64,000 nucleotides of DNA from Isoetes taiwanensis (Eukaryota; Streptophyta; Lycopodiopsida; Isoetales; Isoetaceae): NCBI GenBank assembly GCA_021234155.1, contig JAJEKV010000030.1, forward strand, positions 940,901 through 1,004,900. The letters run 5' to 3'. Under the pieces are notes generated by a model, which searched no databases, had not been told where the DNA came from, and saw nothing but the letters and a program-made list of their open reading frames with translations. Positions 23,274-35,489 of this stretch are shown here, one piece after another. The number at the start of each line of letters is the position of its first letter. The stretch's first letter is position 1. Both the position numbers and the translations under genes were made by a program.

Positions 23274-26200
23274 TTATACTGTGATGGCGGCTTCTTTGTG
23301 GAGTGATGTGATTGGAGCGGGGAAATAGTGGTTTGTGTTGATCTTTGGAAATAGTGATATTTTTGAGATTGGCTTTATCATAGTGAAGAATAACATATTA
23401 TATGCTGATTTGAGGCGTGAGTTGGAGCTTCGATGGGTTGGAGGAGCTAGAGGGAAAGACTTTTTGTTTTCTTGGTGAAAAAAATTGCCATTGTCCAAGA
23501 GGCAAGAAGATAGACATAAATTTGTAGTGAGACGAGGTTCGATAAGAATAGTAGGTTGTGAAGATCAAGATGGGCACCCCAAGGTTGGCGATCATCCCAA
23601 GAAAAAGAAGAAGACTAGTACTTTCCGAGGTTGAGGAAAGAGATCAATGTAAGGCGACTATCAGTTGAGGTTGAAGGGGTAGGGGTAGATGGCATTGGTA
23701 AAAGCCGGTGAAGACTTTAATGTAGCTTGTGAGGCACCGAATTTGCTAGGTTGCTTTCAAGAAAGCCTCAACAGCTCAAACAAACAGTTGGAAACATGCC
23801 TATAGGAAGTACAAAATGAAAATGAAGAGTAATGGCAAAAAGCAGACCCGATTTGAGATTATGTCCATGGATGTAAATGGAGTGGCGGTTTTTCAGTTTT
23901 GGGTGTGTAGAATGTGAAATGAAATATGGCAAAGGGGAGAAGATATGATGTATAATTTCACGCTTTCGGCACTTGGAAACCAAGGAGCACAAATTGAACT
24001 TCTTAAAACATAGACAAGGTCTTGAAAATAATGCTGAGATAGTGAATCAACTCTTAAAAGTCATGAAGAAGTTGTGGCTGAGAATAGAGGCAGCAGTGGA
24101 GTTTTTGCATGTCAACAAAAGTCACCCCATTTGTTGAGCAATATCAAGTAAAGTTTGAGTTGTTTGAGGACACTATAGGAGGCTATCGAAGAGTGAAGAG
24201 ATTTGCATTAAGTGTATGACTTTGCAATAGGGCCCTTCTTCTATTTCCAAATAGGGGACCTAATTGACAACATGAAGGAACATATTAAAAGTAATAGACA
24301 TGTTCTTGCTAAGGAAAGGAAAGAGAACAAGGAGAACAAGTGCAATGAACAAAAAAAGGTGGCGAGACAAAGCAAAGGAAGTCAATGGCCCCGGGCAAAA
24401 GAGCATGCTTACTTATTTCACCAAAGGTAGTGCTTAAATGTTATTGACAACAAAATCTTAATGGCTAACATTTTTTTGTTATTTCATGCAGCTCCTTCAA
24501 GCATTGTAAATGTTGAGTCACAAGCTAGTTCTTCAAGTAAGTTTTTCGCACCTCTTCAATATCTCTTTTATCCATAAATGCTGGAGGTATGATGCTTTTC
24601 TTCCTATTTGTTTCATTTTCGTCATAAAAAAACAGGGAAGTGAGTATTTGGCTTCCCTTTGTTGGGGTTTTTGGCAATTAGAGTATAGGTATGGTAATAA
24701 GAAGAGGGATTTGAGGCCTTATCTAGATGATTCAAAGGCTGGTTATTGTTGGTACTCTGAACCAAAGCTCAAAGCAAAGTTTCAGATTGGTGATGAGGTA
24801 GTTGAGGTTGATGGAGCATTTAGGCATGTGAGCTGTTGTAGAGTCAATATAGATGGTAAAAGGTTTCCAAATTTCCAATGTTCATATTGTGCATCAATTC
24901 CCAAAGAGAGGGACTTTTATGAGAGTATCTGAGACAAAATGGAAATACATTAGAGAGAGGTCAGTGATACAAAAAGACAAAGACAAGGGTAGACTTTCTT
25001 ACATATCTGAGCTGGTTAACATGGCTAAGGGGACAGCAGGCTTGAAAATAGATTCTTGAAGAAGGAGTTGACTTTCTCAAAGAAAAGAAATGTGGCTTTG
25101 TCTGTGAAGGTTAGAACCTTAAGAGAAAGTTTGAGTGAGTCGATGAATAGAAAAGATGTGAGGAAGTTTTGCAATGACATAAGGGAGGCTCACTCACAAG
25201 GAAAGTTTGATGGTAAAGCAGCCTTATGGAACTTCCTTATTGACATTGCTTTCAGAACATTTTGAGGCCGGGACATAAGAAAGCGTTATAATCGGACCAC
25301 TAAAGAATTGTTTGAGACCATTAGAATTTGGGGTGGAAAGAGGATGCATAATTTCTTAACCATGAACTTCGTGGTCCTAGTTTATCAACCACAATGCGGT
25401 CCACTTTCGAAAAATTTTACTTCTGAGGGGTTGGTGTAGTGGAAGCAACATTTATTCATTTAGCAAATGTATATGCCAAGCATATGGCGATCTTGGCTTA
25501 AAAATTTGGATGTATTCCCACTCTTGTTGCAGAAGATGAAACAGATCATAAAGAGGTGCATGTATTGGAATGCAAAGGACAATTGTTTGGTAGGTTTTGT
25601 GGCATTTTGGAGAACCATGCATGTGATCCAAGTTTCATCTGCAGGTTGGGCGGGTGAGGCAAAAGGTTATAAGAAGATAGTTGATGCTTTTGAAAAGAAT
25701 GTTATAGCACACTATGCTCGTGTTTTCATTATCAATCCATTGCATGCACGTCTTCCTAAGCTTGTCTTGGCCATACAACTAACATGCAACAAGTTTGATA
25801 GTAGAGCAGTGAGAGCTCAGTGGGAAACAATACAAGTTTTTGGGACTTGCATTTGAGGCAAGTTTTGGGGCCATTAGTTGGCCATAGCTCGGATGGAGAT
25901 GCTGCGTGAGCGGTGTTGCATGCCGGAAGATTATACAAGTGTGAAGGATGCGGGGAACAAGATAATGGAATTCGTGGGAAGGTTGGGTGTTTCTTGCAGC
26001 AAAGAGGAAAGATTGCAGCATTCAAGGCTTGCATGATGAGGATTTCATACACAATGGGAAGAAGTTAATCAACCCACTTGATAACGCAGACTAAGAGACT
26101 CTATTTAGGTGAAGATCTAGCCACACCGAATGACATTTGGTACGCCTTCCATGCTTTCCAAGGAGAACATGGTCTTCAAATTGGAGATGTAGAAAGGAAG

Positions 26201-27842
26201 GATAGACAAAATTGGAGGGCAGCCCAACGGATTGCTTCACGGAAGGTTCAAGCTTGTCTACATAAACTACAAGATCCATCTAATTCTCCTCCAATGCGGA
26301 CTCTTGAACTGAAACCTATTGTTCAATTGTGGCCTTATATATTGACATATTCCTATCACCCCATATGGGCCTATGGTCTCGTGTCAAGGCAAGCATCTCT
26401 GATCTCATTCTTCTTGGTAATTGCTCATTGTGGTCATGTTGCTTATTGTGGTCTCATTGTCTTATTGCTAAGATTTTTGTTTGGTTTGTTGCAATCTAAA
26501 AAGGTTTTGGAGGTGTGGATAATTAGGCATCCAACACACACTTTGAAGATGAACTTTATAAGCCGTGAGACTTTTCTGGACATACAGTTATCATGTCATT
26601 TTGCTGTGATGTTGATAAGATATTTTAGTGAAAAATGCAATGATATTTCTCTTCCCTTGAGTTGCACGGGTTCAGATGCGTGAAATTTTTTTTAGTAAAG
26701 TGGGCGGCATGGTCCAAAATGAAAGGTCATATCAAAGTGCGAGACTTGCTTGAAAACAGCAAGTGCTTTGAATAGAGTGGCAGAGTTCCAGGCTGTTGGG
26801 AAATTGTTGTTCCCTGCTACCCATTTGAAGCAGGAAAACATATGGCAGGTTTTAGAAAAGAAGGTTGGACTTGATGGTAAGGAAATCGGGGTTGTGATCT
26901 AGGAGATTCTGACATGGTAGACAATGTAGATAAAATTGTGCATGCTTTAAAGGAAGGCATGAAAGAAGCCACGAGGGGATGTGTTTGAGAGTTGGCATTT
27001 GTTGTGAAGAGACAGGAACTGACACATGGTGGAATTGTCCTTGGAAGCACGAAGACTATTTTAACAAGAACTACCTCCAGCAATTAGATACAACCGAGTT
27101 TGAAGATGAGTCTGATCGAGTTGAAGTGGAGATTGAAAATGAGGGTGCTGAAGGCTTGGCTGCAAAAAACATTGAGGAGATAGCAGCAGTGATGGAGTTA
27201 AGACATACACTTGATGCCATGGTGGATGAGGCAGAGCACCCAAACCAAGTGAAAGTTGAAAGACTTGTGAAGGTAGACAATAAAGAAGTCTACAAGGCCA
27301 CTTTAGTCAGTCAACTTAATGGGAATCCTTGGCTCTCGAAGGATAGACTTACCAAAGTTAAGACTCATATTGTATTGGATGAAAAGAACAAGCAGATCAA
27401 TGCAGCCACTTCTCTTGGCATTGGCTCTGATTGTGCAGTGTTCTTTGAGGTAGAAACCGAAAGCAATGTAAGCGGTCGGGTTAGTGCAAAGCGTAAATTC
27501 TTAAAGAGAACTTGGTATTTGGGAAGGATTCCGAGTGAAGGAAGGAAAGTTGGTAAGGAGTTTTGGAAGGAAAGTAGGGAAGCAATAGATCTAAGTTCCA
27601 GACCATCCTATTTGGTAGAACTGAACTTGGCATGGTATAACGAGCATAAGTCTAGAAAAAAATGTTGGTACACATTTGACTTGTCGACCAGCATAGCAAT
27701 ATCATTAGATTCTGTCATAGCTTTGGCTTGTCTAACTTACAAGCCAGAATCTGGAATATATCTACTTCATGAGCATGATAGATTGCAATTTGAGAAATTT
27801 GTTGCCGAGCAATCTAAAGGTTACTGTAAACTTGTATCTTAA
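23274..27842 (+). pseudogene. Intron-containing gene with D-D-E transposase features, broken
   Basis: I cannot name the family with certainty. Blocks in order: RRELELRWVGGARGKDFLFSW (about 23410-23480); a zinc-finger-like N-MKEHIKSNRHV stretch (24260-24305); WQLEYRYGNKKRDLRPYLDD and a Cys-pair segment FQCSYCASIPKERDF (24670-24918) after an intron ending AAACAG; RTLRESLSESMNRKDV (25110-25155); IPTLVAEDET (about 25512-25541); KKIVDAFEKNVIAHYARVF; GHSSDGDA (about 25880-25903); TGSDA followed by broken EIFFSKVGG (26667-26705); and an acidic-start C-terminal ORF of 287 codons (26979-27842). An acidic strand, an S-S-D-G-D box and a late D-x-C-E-x-F-F box are compatible with an RNase H-fold D-D-E transposase, as in P-element/THAP9 proteins. 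Many stops and shifts occur. No terminal inverted repeats were found. It could instead be a domesticated, transposase-derived host gene that decayed. Confidence 0.5.
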
Positions 27843-28801
27843 ATCTGCTCACAATTGCAGGTTGTTTTGCAATGATTATGAGTCCGATATATTTAGTGGT
27901 CTTTGATTTTTCAGGTGTTGGGAAGGGAAGCGAAGATGTATTGAAGATGTATGGTTAGAGGTCATTGAAGGTCGTATGGTCTCCTAATTCTTTTGGATTG
28001 CATTAGAGAAAAGATATAGATGTAGAAAGAATGTTTTGAATGTCTATTATGTAATACTTAATATAAATGTGTCTCACTTGCAGTTTAGGTAGAGTTTGGA
28101 AGTTTTAAGTCGCCACCAACAGACCTGCAATAGTTTCTGTTTGGCCTGATTCTCTTTGAGGAGGCAAGTGCAAGATGTGCTTCAAATTTTGGACTTTTTC
28201 TACAAAAATAACTTGTGCATGCAGAAACTTTGCATCATGAGAAACTTGTGCATGTAGAAACTTGCACGTTTTGTCACCTGGTTTTTACAGAAAATACAAA
28301 ACAGATTACATACATTACATAAAGCAGCTTAGGTATCGTTTGGAAGTTCTTAGGTAGCGTTTGGAAGTTCATATTTTGGAAGTTTGTGCTTCATATTTTC
28401 AGTTCAAGTTTCAAATTTGAAGTAAACTGAACCAATGTTTCATTTAGGTTCCTTGTTTTTGATTATGGCGAATCAGAAAAATGCAAATACAGTTCTGAGA
28501 AAAAAGATAATATATTATATTATATTGAAGATTTGGTTTACAAAATCTCGTGCATGCGAAGCCTTGCACGTTTCTACCCCTGTAATAACCAGAAGATACC
28601 ATATTAGAGTACATTGAAAATTTGTTTTACAACAAAAACTGGGGAAAAAACTCATGCATGCACTGGGTTTTCTTGAAACATGAAAAGTAAGCGAGTGTTA
28701 GATTGTGCGGCCGACTATCCTTGCATCCCATGCGTGGTATAGCCTGGAGGGGCATCCGAAGGTGCACTCTAAGGTAAATGCCGATTGCCTCAATGTCCAT
28801 C
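27843..28801. other. 3' flank with short repeated motifs
   Basis: No gene. The motif AGGTA-GTTTGGAAGTT occurs three times (about 28087, 28330 and 28352). A GTGCATG...CTTGCACGTTT block occurs at about 28242-28275 and, diverged, at 28548-28580. These look like eroded transposon ends, but I could not define an element. Confidence 0.4.
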
Positions 28802-28993
28802 TCAGAAGGCGTGCCTCATGCGGACAAACCCGATCAAGCGGTTCGCACCGGCGGACACATTTGCTCCTTGCTCCTTCAATCGGTTCACCTCCAAGGCTGT
28901 AAATGTGGCCACGAACATCATCTCCATGCCTGGATGGCTGGAAGAGGATGATTCTGCAGGCTGCCTTCGGGCAGTCACCTTGATCCGAGCCAT
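28802..28993 (-). CDS. Small ORF (63 aa) with an H3-tail-like start, MARIKVTARR
   Basis: The ATG is at 28991-28993 and the stop at 28802-28804. The product begins MARIKVTARRQPAESSSSS, then HPGMEMMFVATF and VNRLKEQGANVSAGANRLIG. Seven of the first ten residues equal the H3 start MARTKQTARK (M, A, R, K, T, A, R). A TATA-like TTATATATAA lies about 100 bases upstream (29095-29104). Downstream in other frames no continuation is recognised. It may be the N-terminal relic of a retroelement gag or a chance ORF. I do not assign a function. Confidence 0.35.
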   Translation of the reverse strand: MARIKVTARRQPAESSSSSHPGMEMMFVATFTALEVNRLKEQGANVSAGANRLIGFVRMRHAF

Positions 28994-28999
28994 TCCAAA

Positions 29000-29690
29000 T
29001 CGAGGGGAAGGAAGGAGGGAACTTTGGGAAGGAAAGGAATAGGATCCGGGAAAATGGATGGGTGATGGTGCTCTTGTGAAACGACAGCCACTACTTATAT
29101 ATAAAGCCAAACCGGAATATGCAAATTTGATGCCAATATGCCATAGATTATGATGCCAATAGATTAGGGTATCATGTATGCCAATAGATTATCATGTTCT
29201 AAAGTTATGATTTTATTTTAAAGGTTATAGATTATCATGTTAAAGGTTATGATTGTCATAATAAAGGTTATGATGGCAACGACCCATTTGAGGTGACATA
29301 GGTTTTGATGTTAATGTTAACCTTTTGAGGTGACAAAGGTTATGATGTTTGGCCATAGGTGTTGCCCTAAGGGTTAGGACCATAGCTACCATAGGGGTTA
29401 GGACAACATTTGCACATCCCATATGCCAACATTATAAACCATTGGCCAACCGTGGCGAACATTTAAAAATTATAAACCATTGGCCAACATTGGCTAATGG
29501 TTTATAAACATTGGCCAACATTCCAGTATATGTACGGGAAAGGGTATATGGATTGCTAGTTGGGGGCGTACATGTCTGCGGATAAGGGGCCAAAAATTAA
29601 AATTCATATTTACGTATTATGGTTGGGGGTTTTAGCCAAAAAGCCATTATCTGAGGGGGTTCTACCGACCCCTTGCACGCACATGCCATA
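29000..29690. other. Simple, internally repetitive sequence
   Basis: Short direct repeats of AAAGGTTATGAT, ATAGATTATCATG and ATAAACCATTGGCCAAC-type motifs fill 29130-29525. No ORF with a domain. Confidence 0.5.
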
Positions 29691-29695
29691 TGCTC

Positions 29696-29704
29696 TATAT
29701 AAAG
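29696..29704 (+). promoter_or_regulatory. Strong TATA box, probably from an LTR or gene promoter
   Basis: TATATAAAG is followed by GGGG and a GC-rich stretch, a good plant TATA context. No coding region is recognised within 1 kb downstream. AATAAA occurs at about 29861 and 29927, so a solo-LTR origin (promoter then polyadenylation signal) is possible. Confidence 0.35.
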
Positions 29705-29800
29705 GGGTGAAGCCCCCGGGGCCGAAGATATATATTTCAGTTCAGTGAAAACAAGATGCATCACTATATAGTCGGATGCTTAGGAAATGCACATAACTAC

Positions 29801-29946
29801 AAGGCTTTCTAAATCCGGAGTCCATAAATCCAGAGCCCACAAGGTTTTGCAATTCCAGGTTAATAAAGTTCAATCCAACGAGGTTTTCTAAATCCAGAGC
29901 CCACAAGCTTTTGCAATTCCAGGCTAATAAAGTTCAATCCAACATG
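29801..29946 (+). repeat. Tandem duplication, about 70-80 bp unit
   Basis: Two units share TCTAAATCC-GAG, AGAGCCCACAAG, TTTTGCAATTCCAGG and TAATAAAGTTCAATCCAAC in the same order. Confidence 0.85.
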
Positions 29947-29949
29947 CTC

Positions 29950-31737
29950 CAATCCAAGTGAGTCCTCATCCAAAATGTAGCACTTATGTGCTTTTCAATC
30001 AAAATGTTGATTTCAAAATGATTGCTTACTCAGTTTTGGAACAGGTGAAATTTTTCATTCTTTTTTAAAACGGGTTAATCAGACTTTGTGCTAGAGGACA
30101 ACATATTACTCTAGTTTACATTTGTTCACAGATCAATCAATATATTTATTCTAGTTTACTTTTGCTCAAACAAATCACTCTACTTTTGGAACTCTGTCAA
30201 TAATAAGAATGGAATATATTTCTATGACAAGTTCAATGAGTACATTTAGAGGCTTTTGTAATTAGCCAAAGTGCCTAGCCAAGATGGCTACTAGAAAATG
30301 ATGGGTCCAAATCCCATAGCCTAACTGTTATTTCTCCATATCTTATATTGCTCCATATTCTAGTGACGAACACAATAAGAATTAGAATCATACACGACTC
30401 TTTCTATCTACACGTATTGGAACATTGCATCTTTTTGGAATTCAAGCATGCAAGCATATGCTAATAAGTAATACGAAGACATGTTTCCATATGCCTAGCA
30501 TATATGCAATAACAATTGGCATTTGATGTGATCCGAACAACCTTTTAGAATGCCCAATATTATTACAGAATATTAGAGGGATCCAGTTATTGCACTTTCA
30601 AAAATCTAAAATAACATCTTGACCTTTTCCAAGGCCCAAAGGGCCAAAATTTTCAAGGAGTGACTAGTACAACGAGATCCTTTTTTTAATGTACAATACA
30701 TATATGAAATTGACACCATTAAATATACTTTCTTGAAATCTTAGTGTATTTTTTAAATTTGTTTTATGCCACATCCCATTTTGTGAGAGCATACCGAAAT
30801 GTGGATCACTATCTATGATTTAGAGGCTATCGATCAAAATACAACAACTTTATGCACCCATAATGAAGATGTCCAGCACTACACTAAATACCCGATCCAC
30901 AAGATATTCCCTCAAAGTCAAGTGAAGACCGTCAATGTCGAAACTAATGTCTCACTAGGTTTCAGACTAGATTCTCCATGTCAGCATATGATTTTCCCAC
31001 CATTGCAGCAAGTCAAACTTATTACACTTTTAATAATTTTATGCAAACAAATGAACCAATTACAGTCATATCCTCTTATGCTCCACCACCACAGCACAAG
31101 AACGACTACATCAGGAAGAGCCCTACAGAGCCATCTCCATAAGGTATAACCATACAGAAAATATGAAGCTATTTCCACGAAGATAAGGAGCGGCTTTGGT
31201 TCAAGAGTCCTCCACAAAAATTAATCTTCACAAGAATTAATCTTTACAGATGCAGTTTACTCCAGTGGAAATATGCAAATTTGGACCAAGAATCGATGCT
31301 TTCAATCTGACGCCCGAGAGCTGTTGCCTTAATCCAGATGCCAACTGCTTATTCTCATCTCTATGCCTTTTAAGAACTGGCCAGAGAACATGCAAAACCA
31401 ACACCTTCAAAAGAAACAAGAAACCCTAGATCTTCGCGACTACGTAAATCATGAGAAAGCATACAAAAGAAGCAAGAACAAGCAAAAGCAACGAAGATCC
31501 ACATCTCGCCTCGGCCTTTATCTTGATGCATGGAGTCCCTTCCTTCATCCGGTCGCGAGGCATCATGACATCGACTTCCATCCCTAGATGTAAAAAAAAG
31601 CCTTCCTTAAAAAAAACTTCCTTTAAACTATCGATCTTCATTTTTTCTCACCCAAATCCGGATCGGCCGTCCAGCGTTAGCATATCACGTATTCACATAC
31701 GAATACATCGAAAAAACCATGACAAATCTTATGGTAT
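29950..31737. other. No gene recognised
   Basis: AT-rich sequence with short overlapping ORFs only (for example 30799-31149 plus and 30981-31217 minus). No motif seen. The repeated segment A starts at 31738. Confidence 0.35.
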
Positions 31738-31925
31738 CCGATACTCAAATTACATTTTGGGAACCTTATCACAAGTCTTTGCAAACATGGCTAAATGATC
31801 CATCTTTCCACGATCTTCCATTACCGTAGTAGTTGGTCTGCCGCGGTCATCATAACAACAAACATCGATGTCACACCCAAAATAGTGACTTCTCCTAAGT
31901 AATTGTCCTCTTCAATCAATCCAAT

Positions 31926-32897
31926 TCAATTTATATTACTTTGCTCTAATTTCCCTACCCCTTTATTTTCTATGGCCCTTCGGGCGTGTCTTTTGCTAGT
32001 TATTATTATAATATTGGCATCCCCTCCATTCCATTTAAGTCTTCCTATGCAATCGACATTATAAGCCTCCTTGATGTTGTTCTTATAACGAGCTATTTTT
32101 TTATTTTTATCTAGGTCTGAATCCAAAGCCCTCCTTTCCACATAGGCATCAGCATATTTTTGGACCTCCAGCTCTTTCTCTTTTCCATCGGGCATTTCCA
32201 TAAAAAGCGATTGCTTTTTTGCAATTGCCTTGGCATCCGACCAGGGCCCTTTTCGGGCCCGCTTACTGTTTATTTTTTCACTGTGAACCGGATCAAGCTT
32301 GTATCTCTCAACATCTCGGCTCATGTCACGGCACGCCTCCTCTTATGCTTGGTGCGAGCACGCAATCTCCTACCTCATGCGCCCGGCTCCACCTCCAATC
32401 GGCCCTCTTCCTTACGTTCCATCCACAGTCCTCAAACATATAGCACCATTTGCCCCGTTTCATATTATAGTGAAAGCCCTTTCTCGAACCTAATCATCAA
32501 TCTCGGAATGTGCCTCCATGGTCCGGGGGCCTCCACTTTGCCCTCTGAGGACCATGCCTTTACCTTCCTTAGGGAGGTCGGTTGCTCAAAGTCGACCTCA
32601 ACAATAGTTCTAACGCTCCTCCTTGATGTTCTTTTTGATGCATATTAGAGTTGATTCGCTAAAATCTCTCCTTTGCCCCACAGTAGCTCTTTACGGATTG
32701 GGAAAAATTCCTCATCCGGATCGGTCGACAACCCAACCAGGGCGACCTATAGACCCACTATCCTCACTTCTTGTTTGCTCACTCGACATCTTCTCACTGC
32801 CAGAATGGTTGATCTCGCTCGCCATACCCCTGTTTCAAAAGACATTGCTGCTTTTCCCCAATTTTTTTCCTACATGTACGAGCCCTCTAGGCATCAT
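31926..32897 (-). pseudogene. Unknown ORF in segment A, broken
   Basis: Read on the minus strand it starts MPRGLVH near 32892-32897, continues in shifted frames with RVSKQEVRIVG, DEEFFPI and NMHQK, and ends with a clean 132-codon stretch (31926-32324) starting MSRDVERYKLD and containing KRARKGPWSDAKAIAKKQSLF and KKIARYKNNIKEAYNVDC. The product is Lys/Arg-rich and probably soluble. The second copy (58370-59298) preserves the same blocks in other frames, so it was once a protein-coding gene, probably of a transposable element. I do not recognise the family. Confidence 0.45.
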
Positions 32898-32990
32898 GTG
32901 GAAATTGGTTCGGGCATAGGCATACATTTGCCTTCGTTCCTGCCCCCTAAAAATACTTGCAATTAGGGCTTTGGTTCTAGCAATAAAAAA

Positions 32991-33345
32991 GTGGCCACAT
33001 TAACCAGTAGACGCTAATAACCTGTGGCCACATTAACCACCATAAGTTGTGGCCATATTAACCACTATAATCTGAGGCCACATTAACCTATGGCTACACT
33101 AACTACTATAACCCATGGCCTTATTAACCCATGTCCACATTAACCCATGCCCACATTAACCTATGACTACACTAACCACTATAACATGTGGCCACATTAA
33201 TCCATATCCACATTAAGTTATGACCACATTAACCTATGGCAACACTAACCACTATAATAACCTGTGGCCATATTAACCCATGTCCACATTAACCTATGGC
33301 CACACTAACCACTATAACATGTGGCCACATTAACCCATGCCCACC
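32991..33345 (+). repeat. Satellite array 1 (16/57-bp unit), copy A
   Basis: Tandem variants of TGGCCACATTAACCYA (16 bp), organised into a higher-order unit of about 57 bp: a 25-bp block ending ACTAACCACTATAAC-TG plus two 16-bp blocks. The copies are diverged from one another. Identical to 59391-59745. Confidence 0.95.
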
Positions 33346-35188
33346 ACAGGGGGTTCAAGTTTGGCCGGCACCTAATTTTTCCAATAAGAGGCACTTTTTT
33401 TTTTTGGTCTTTCATATGATGAATGTTGATCAATTTGAACCTTTCAATTAACATACAAAAATTTTAATTATTACAGGAAGATAGTTTTTCAATTATAAAC
33501 TTAGAACAAAAGGTAAGTTACATAGTAGTAACTACTAATATAAACATACATTAAAAAAGTTAAGAGTAGCAGATGTGGGGCTCTGGTTAATGTCCATTGG
33601 CGAATGTCAATGACGGAGACAATGACAGCCTCTATGCTCGGCAGTGTTCGCTCTGACTGAAATGTGGTGAAAAAACCAATCCACAAACTCCATACAAAGA
33701 CGCCATTTTGTGAAAAAGGGGGAAAGAACAAAAAATGCTCCGCACGCGAGAGTACATTGGATAGGCATATTCATCCCTTATTCCTTAATCTACACCGCGT
33801 AAAGTTCCTCGTTTGTGGGGTATGCAAGTACAAAATTTGCTATCTCAGATAACAAGATTCTTAAAATACTATAAGATTTCAAGCGGAATACTATATGGTG
33901 TTGATTTCGTACGTGCAAAATACAATTATGAGGGCTCTCGCTGCCCTATGTCACCCCCCGTGTGAATATGCACCCAAACCAAAGGGGGTTTAAGGGGGAT
34001 TTTAATTTAAATATAATGGACCCAATGGTTGTGTTAATTAATGTCAATGGTAGTTATGTGTTGGTTGTTAATGTTAATGGTTGTTATGTGTTGGGGGATT
34101 TAATTTTTATATGTTGGATGTTAATGGTTTGTGTTGCAAAAAATTTTTGGCCTTTAGGGCCTTAGGGATGTCACACCTCCCCCCCCTTCCCGTGTGACAA
34201 AATTTTTAGAATTCAAACCAGAAAAAAACTAGAATTCATTTGAGGCTTTCATCACCTGTAGCTTTTGAATTTCATCACAATAAAACAAATAGAACATAAG
34301 TAAAAGTTACCATAAAGATGGAGCAGATTGATCCCATTATTCTGAAAGTCATAAAGTTTGCAACAACCCATAGACAAACATTTTTCAACTGGAATTTAAC
34401 AGCAGCCTTTGGCCTCCATGGATTCTTGTGGTGAGAAACCAAAGTGGGAAACTTTTCTGCTTGTTAGCACAAGGATCTAGAAGCCTCAAAATCAAAAAAT
34501 GCATGGTAATTTTTTGCAAGCTTCATTCGGAATGAGCCATAAAACAATATCCAATAGCGCAATCCTGTATTAATCAGCTGGTAGGATGTGAAAGCCTACC
34601 AAACCCGGCCGGAAAATTGCTGTTTTAGCATAGATAACTTAACCAAACATATCCATATCATCACTATCAAAAAGATCTCGGAGAGAGCTTTCCAACGCAA
34701 TAAAAATCATCTCAAATAGAGCTCTGGATCAAAAGTTATGATAAGAAATGTGTTGCCGGCAGGGAAACTGCACTACATGCGCCCTTCAAGCCCTTCATGT
34801 GCCCATTATGTACCACACACACAAAAAGAGGGCTTTTGTTGTGAGCCATTGATTGTTGCCCATTATGCACCACACGCACAAAAAAAGGGCTTTTGTTGTG
34901 AGCCATTGGTTGTTGACCATTGGAAAAAAAAGGCTAAAATCAATGGCTCAGAAATGGTGCACTCTAGATGTACGCATTAGTACATTCATTTGAATACATC
35001 ACGAAATCATAGGAAAACCTTAGTGAAAAGCATGCAAAAAACAAAGAAAACCCCCGTTATTATGCTACATATTGCAAAGAGCCATGGCAAACAAGCCCGC
35101 GAGAGCAAAATGTCTCTGATTTCCCAAATTGGTGGATTGGTTGGGAAATGGGAGAATGTAGAAGGAATCGAAAATGTAGAAGTTAAAA

Positions 35189-35219
<31 letters not shown>

Positions 35220-35489
35220 TTAATGTTACCTAATTCATTATTCTATTAGAGGTAAGGTACATTAACTCGATATGCCTATAAAATAACCCTACTACTTATA
35301 CAAAAATGAAAGGCAAATTTCCATTCGGGACGTTTCAAATAACACACTTTTTTTTTTTTTTTTCTATATGATAGGCAAATTGATATTTGTTACCCCTTCA
35401 TATGCGTGGCGGATTTCTTTTTGCTGCTGATTTGGCGAGCAAAAAAGCCAAAAAAATGGCATGAAAGTTGTCAAACTTGAACCTGCGGT
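33344..35489. mobile_element. DNA element with about 20-bp inverted ends inside the satellite, copy A
   Basis: The left end reads CACAGG-GGTTCAAGTTTG and the right end, on the other strand, GGTTCAAGTTTGACAACTTT, so the ends are inverted copies. In copy A' the match is ACACAGGGTTCAAGTTTGAC at both ends. The element splits one satellite array into two. It contains no transposase. An (AAAT)n run lies at 35187-35219. No clear target-site duplication is visible. This copy has an extra 1.3 kb compared with A'. Confidence 0.55.
33739..35071. repeat. About 1.3 kb present in copy A only
   Basis: Relative to 60139-60160 in A', copy A carries this extra stretch between AAAATGCTC and ATTGCAAAGAGCC. It contains a roughly 75-bp direct repeat (CCATTATGYACCACACRCAC ... 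GGCTTTTGTTGTGAGCCATT at about 34802 and 34858) and a C-rich stretch with GTCACACC near 34171. No gene. Either an insertion here or a deletion in A'. Confidence 0.5.

Noticed and set aside
34800-34925. Hairpin or riboswitch-like repeat
   Set aside because: The two roughly 75-bp units are direct, not inverted, and lie in a non-coding insertion.
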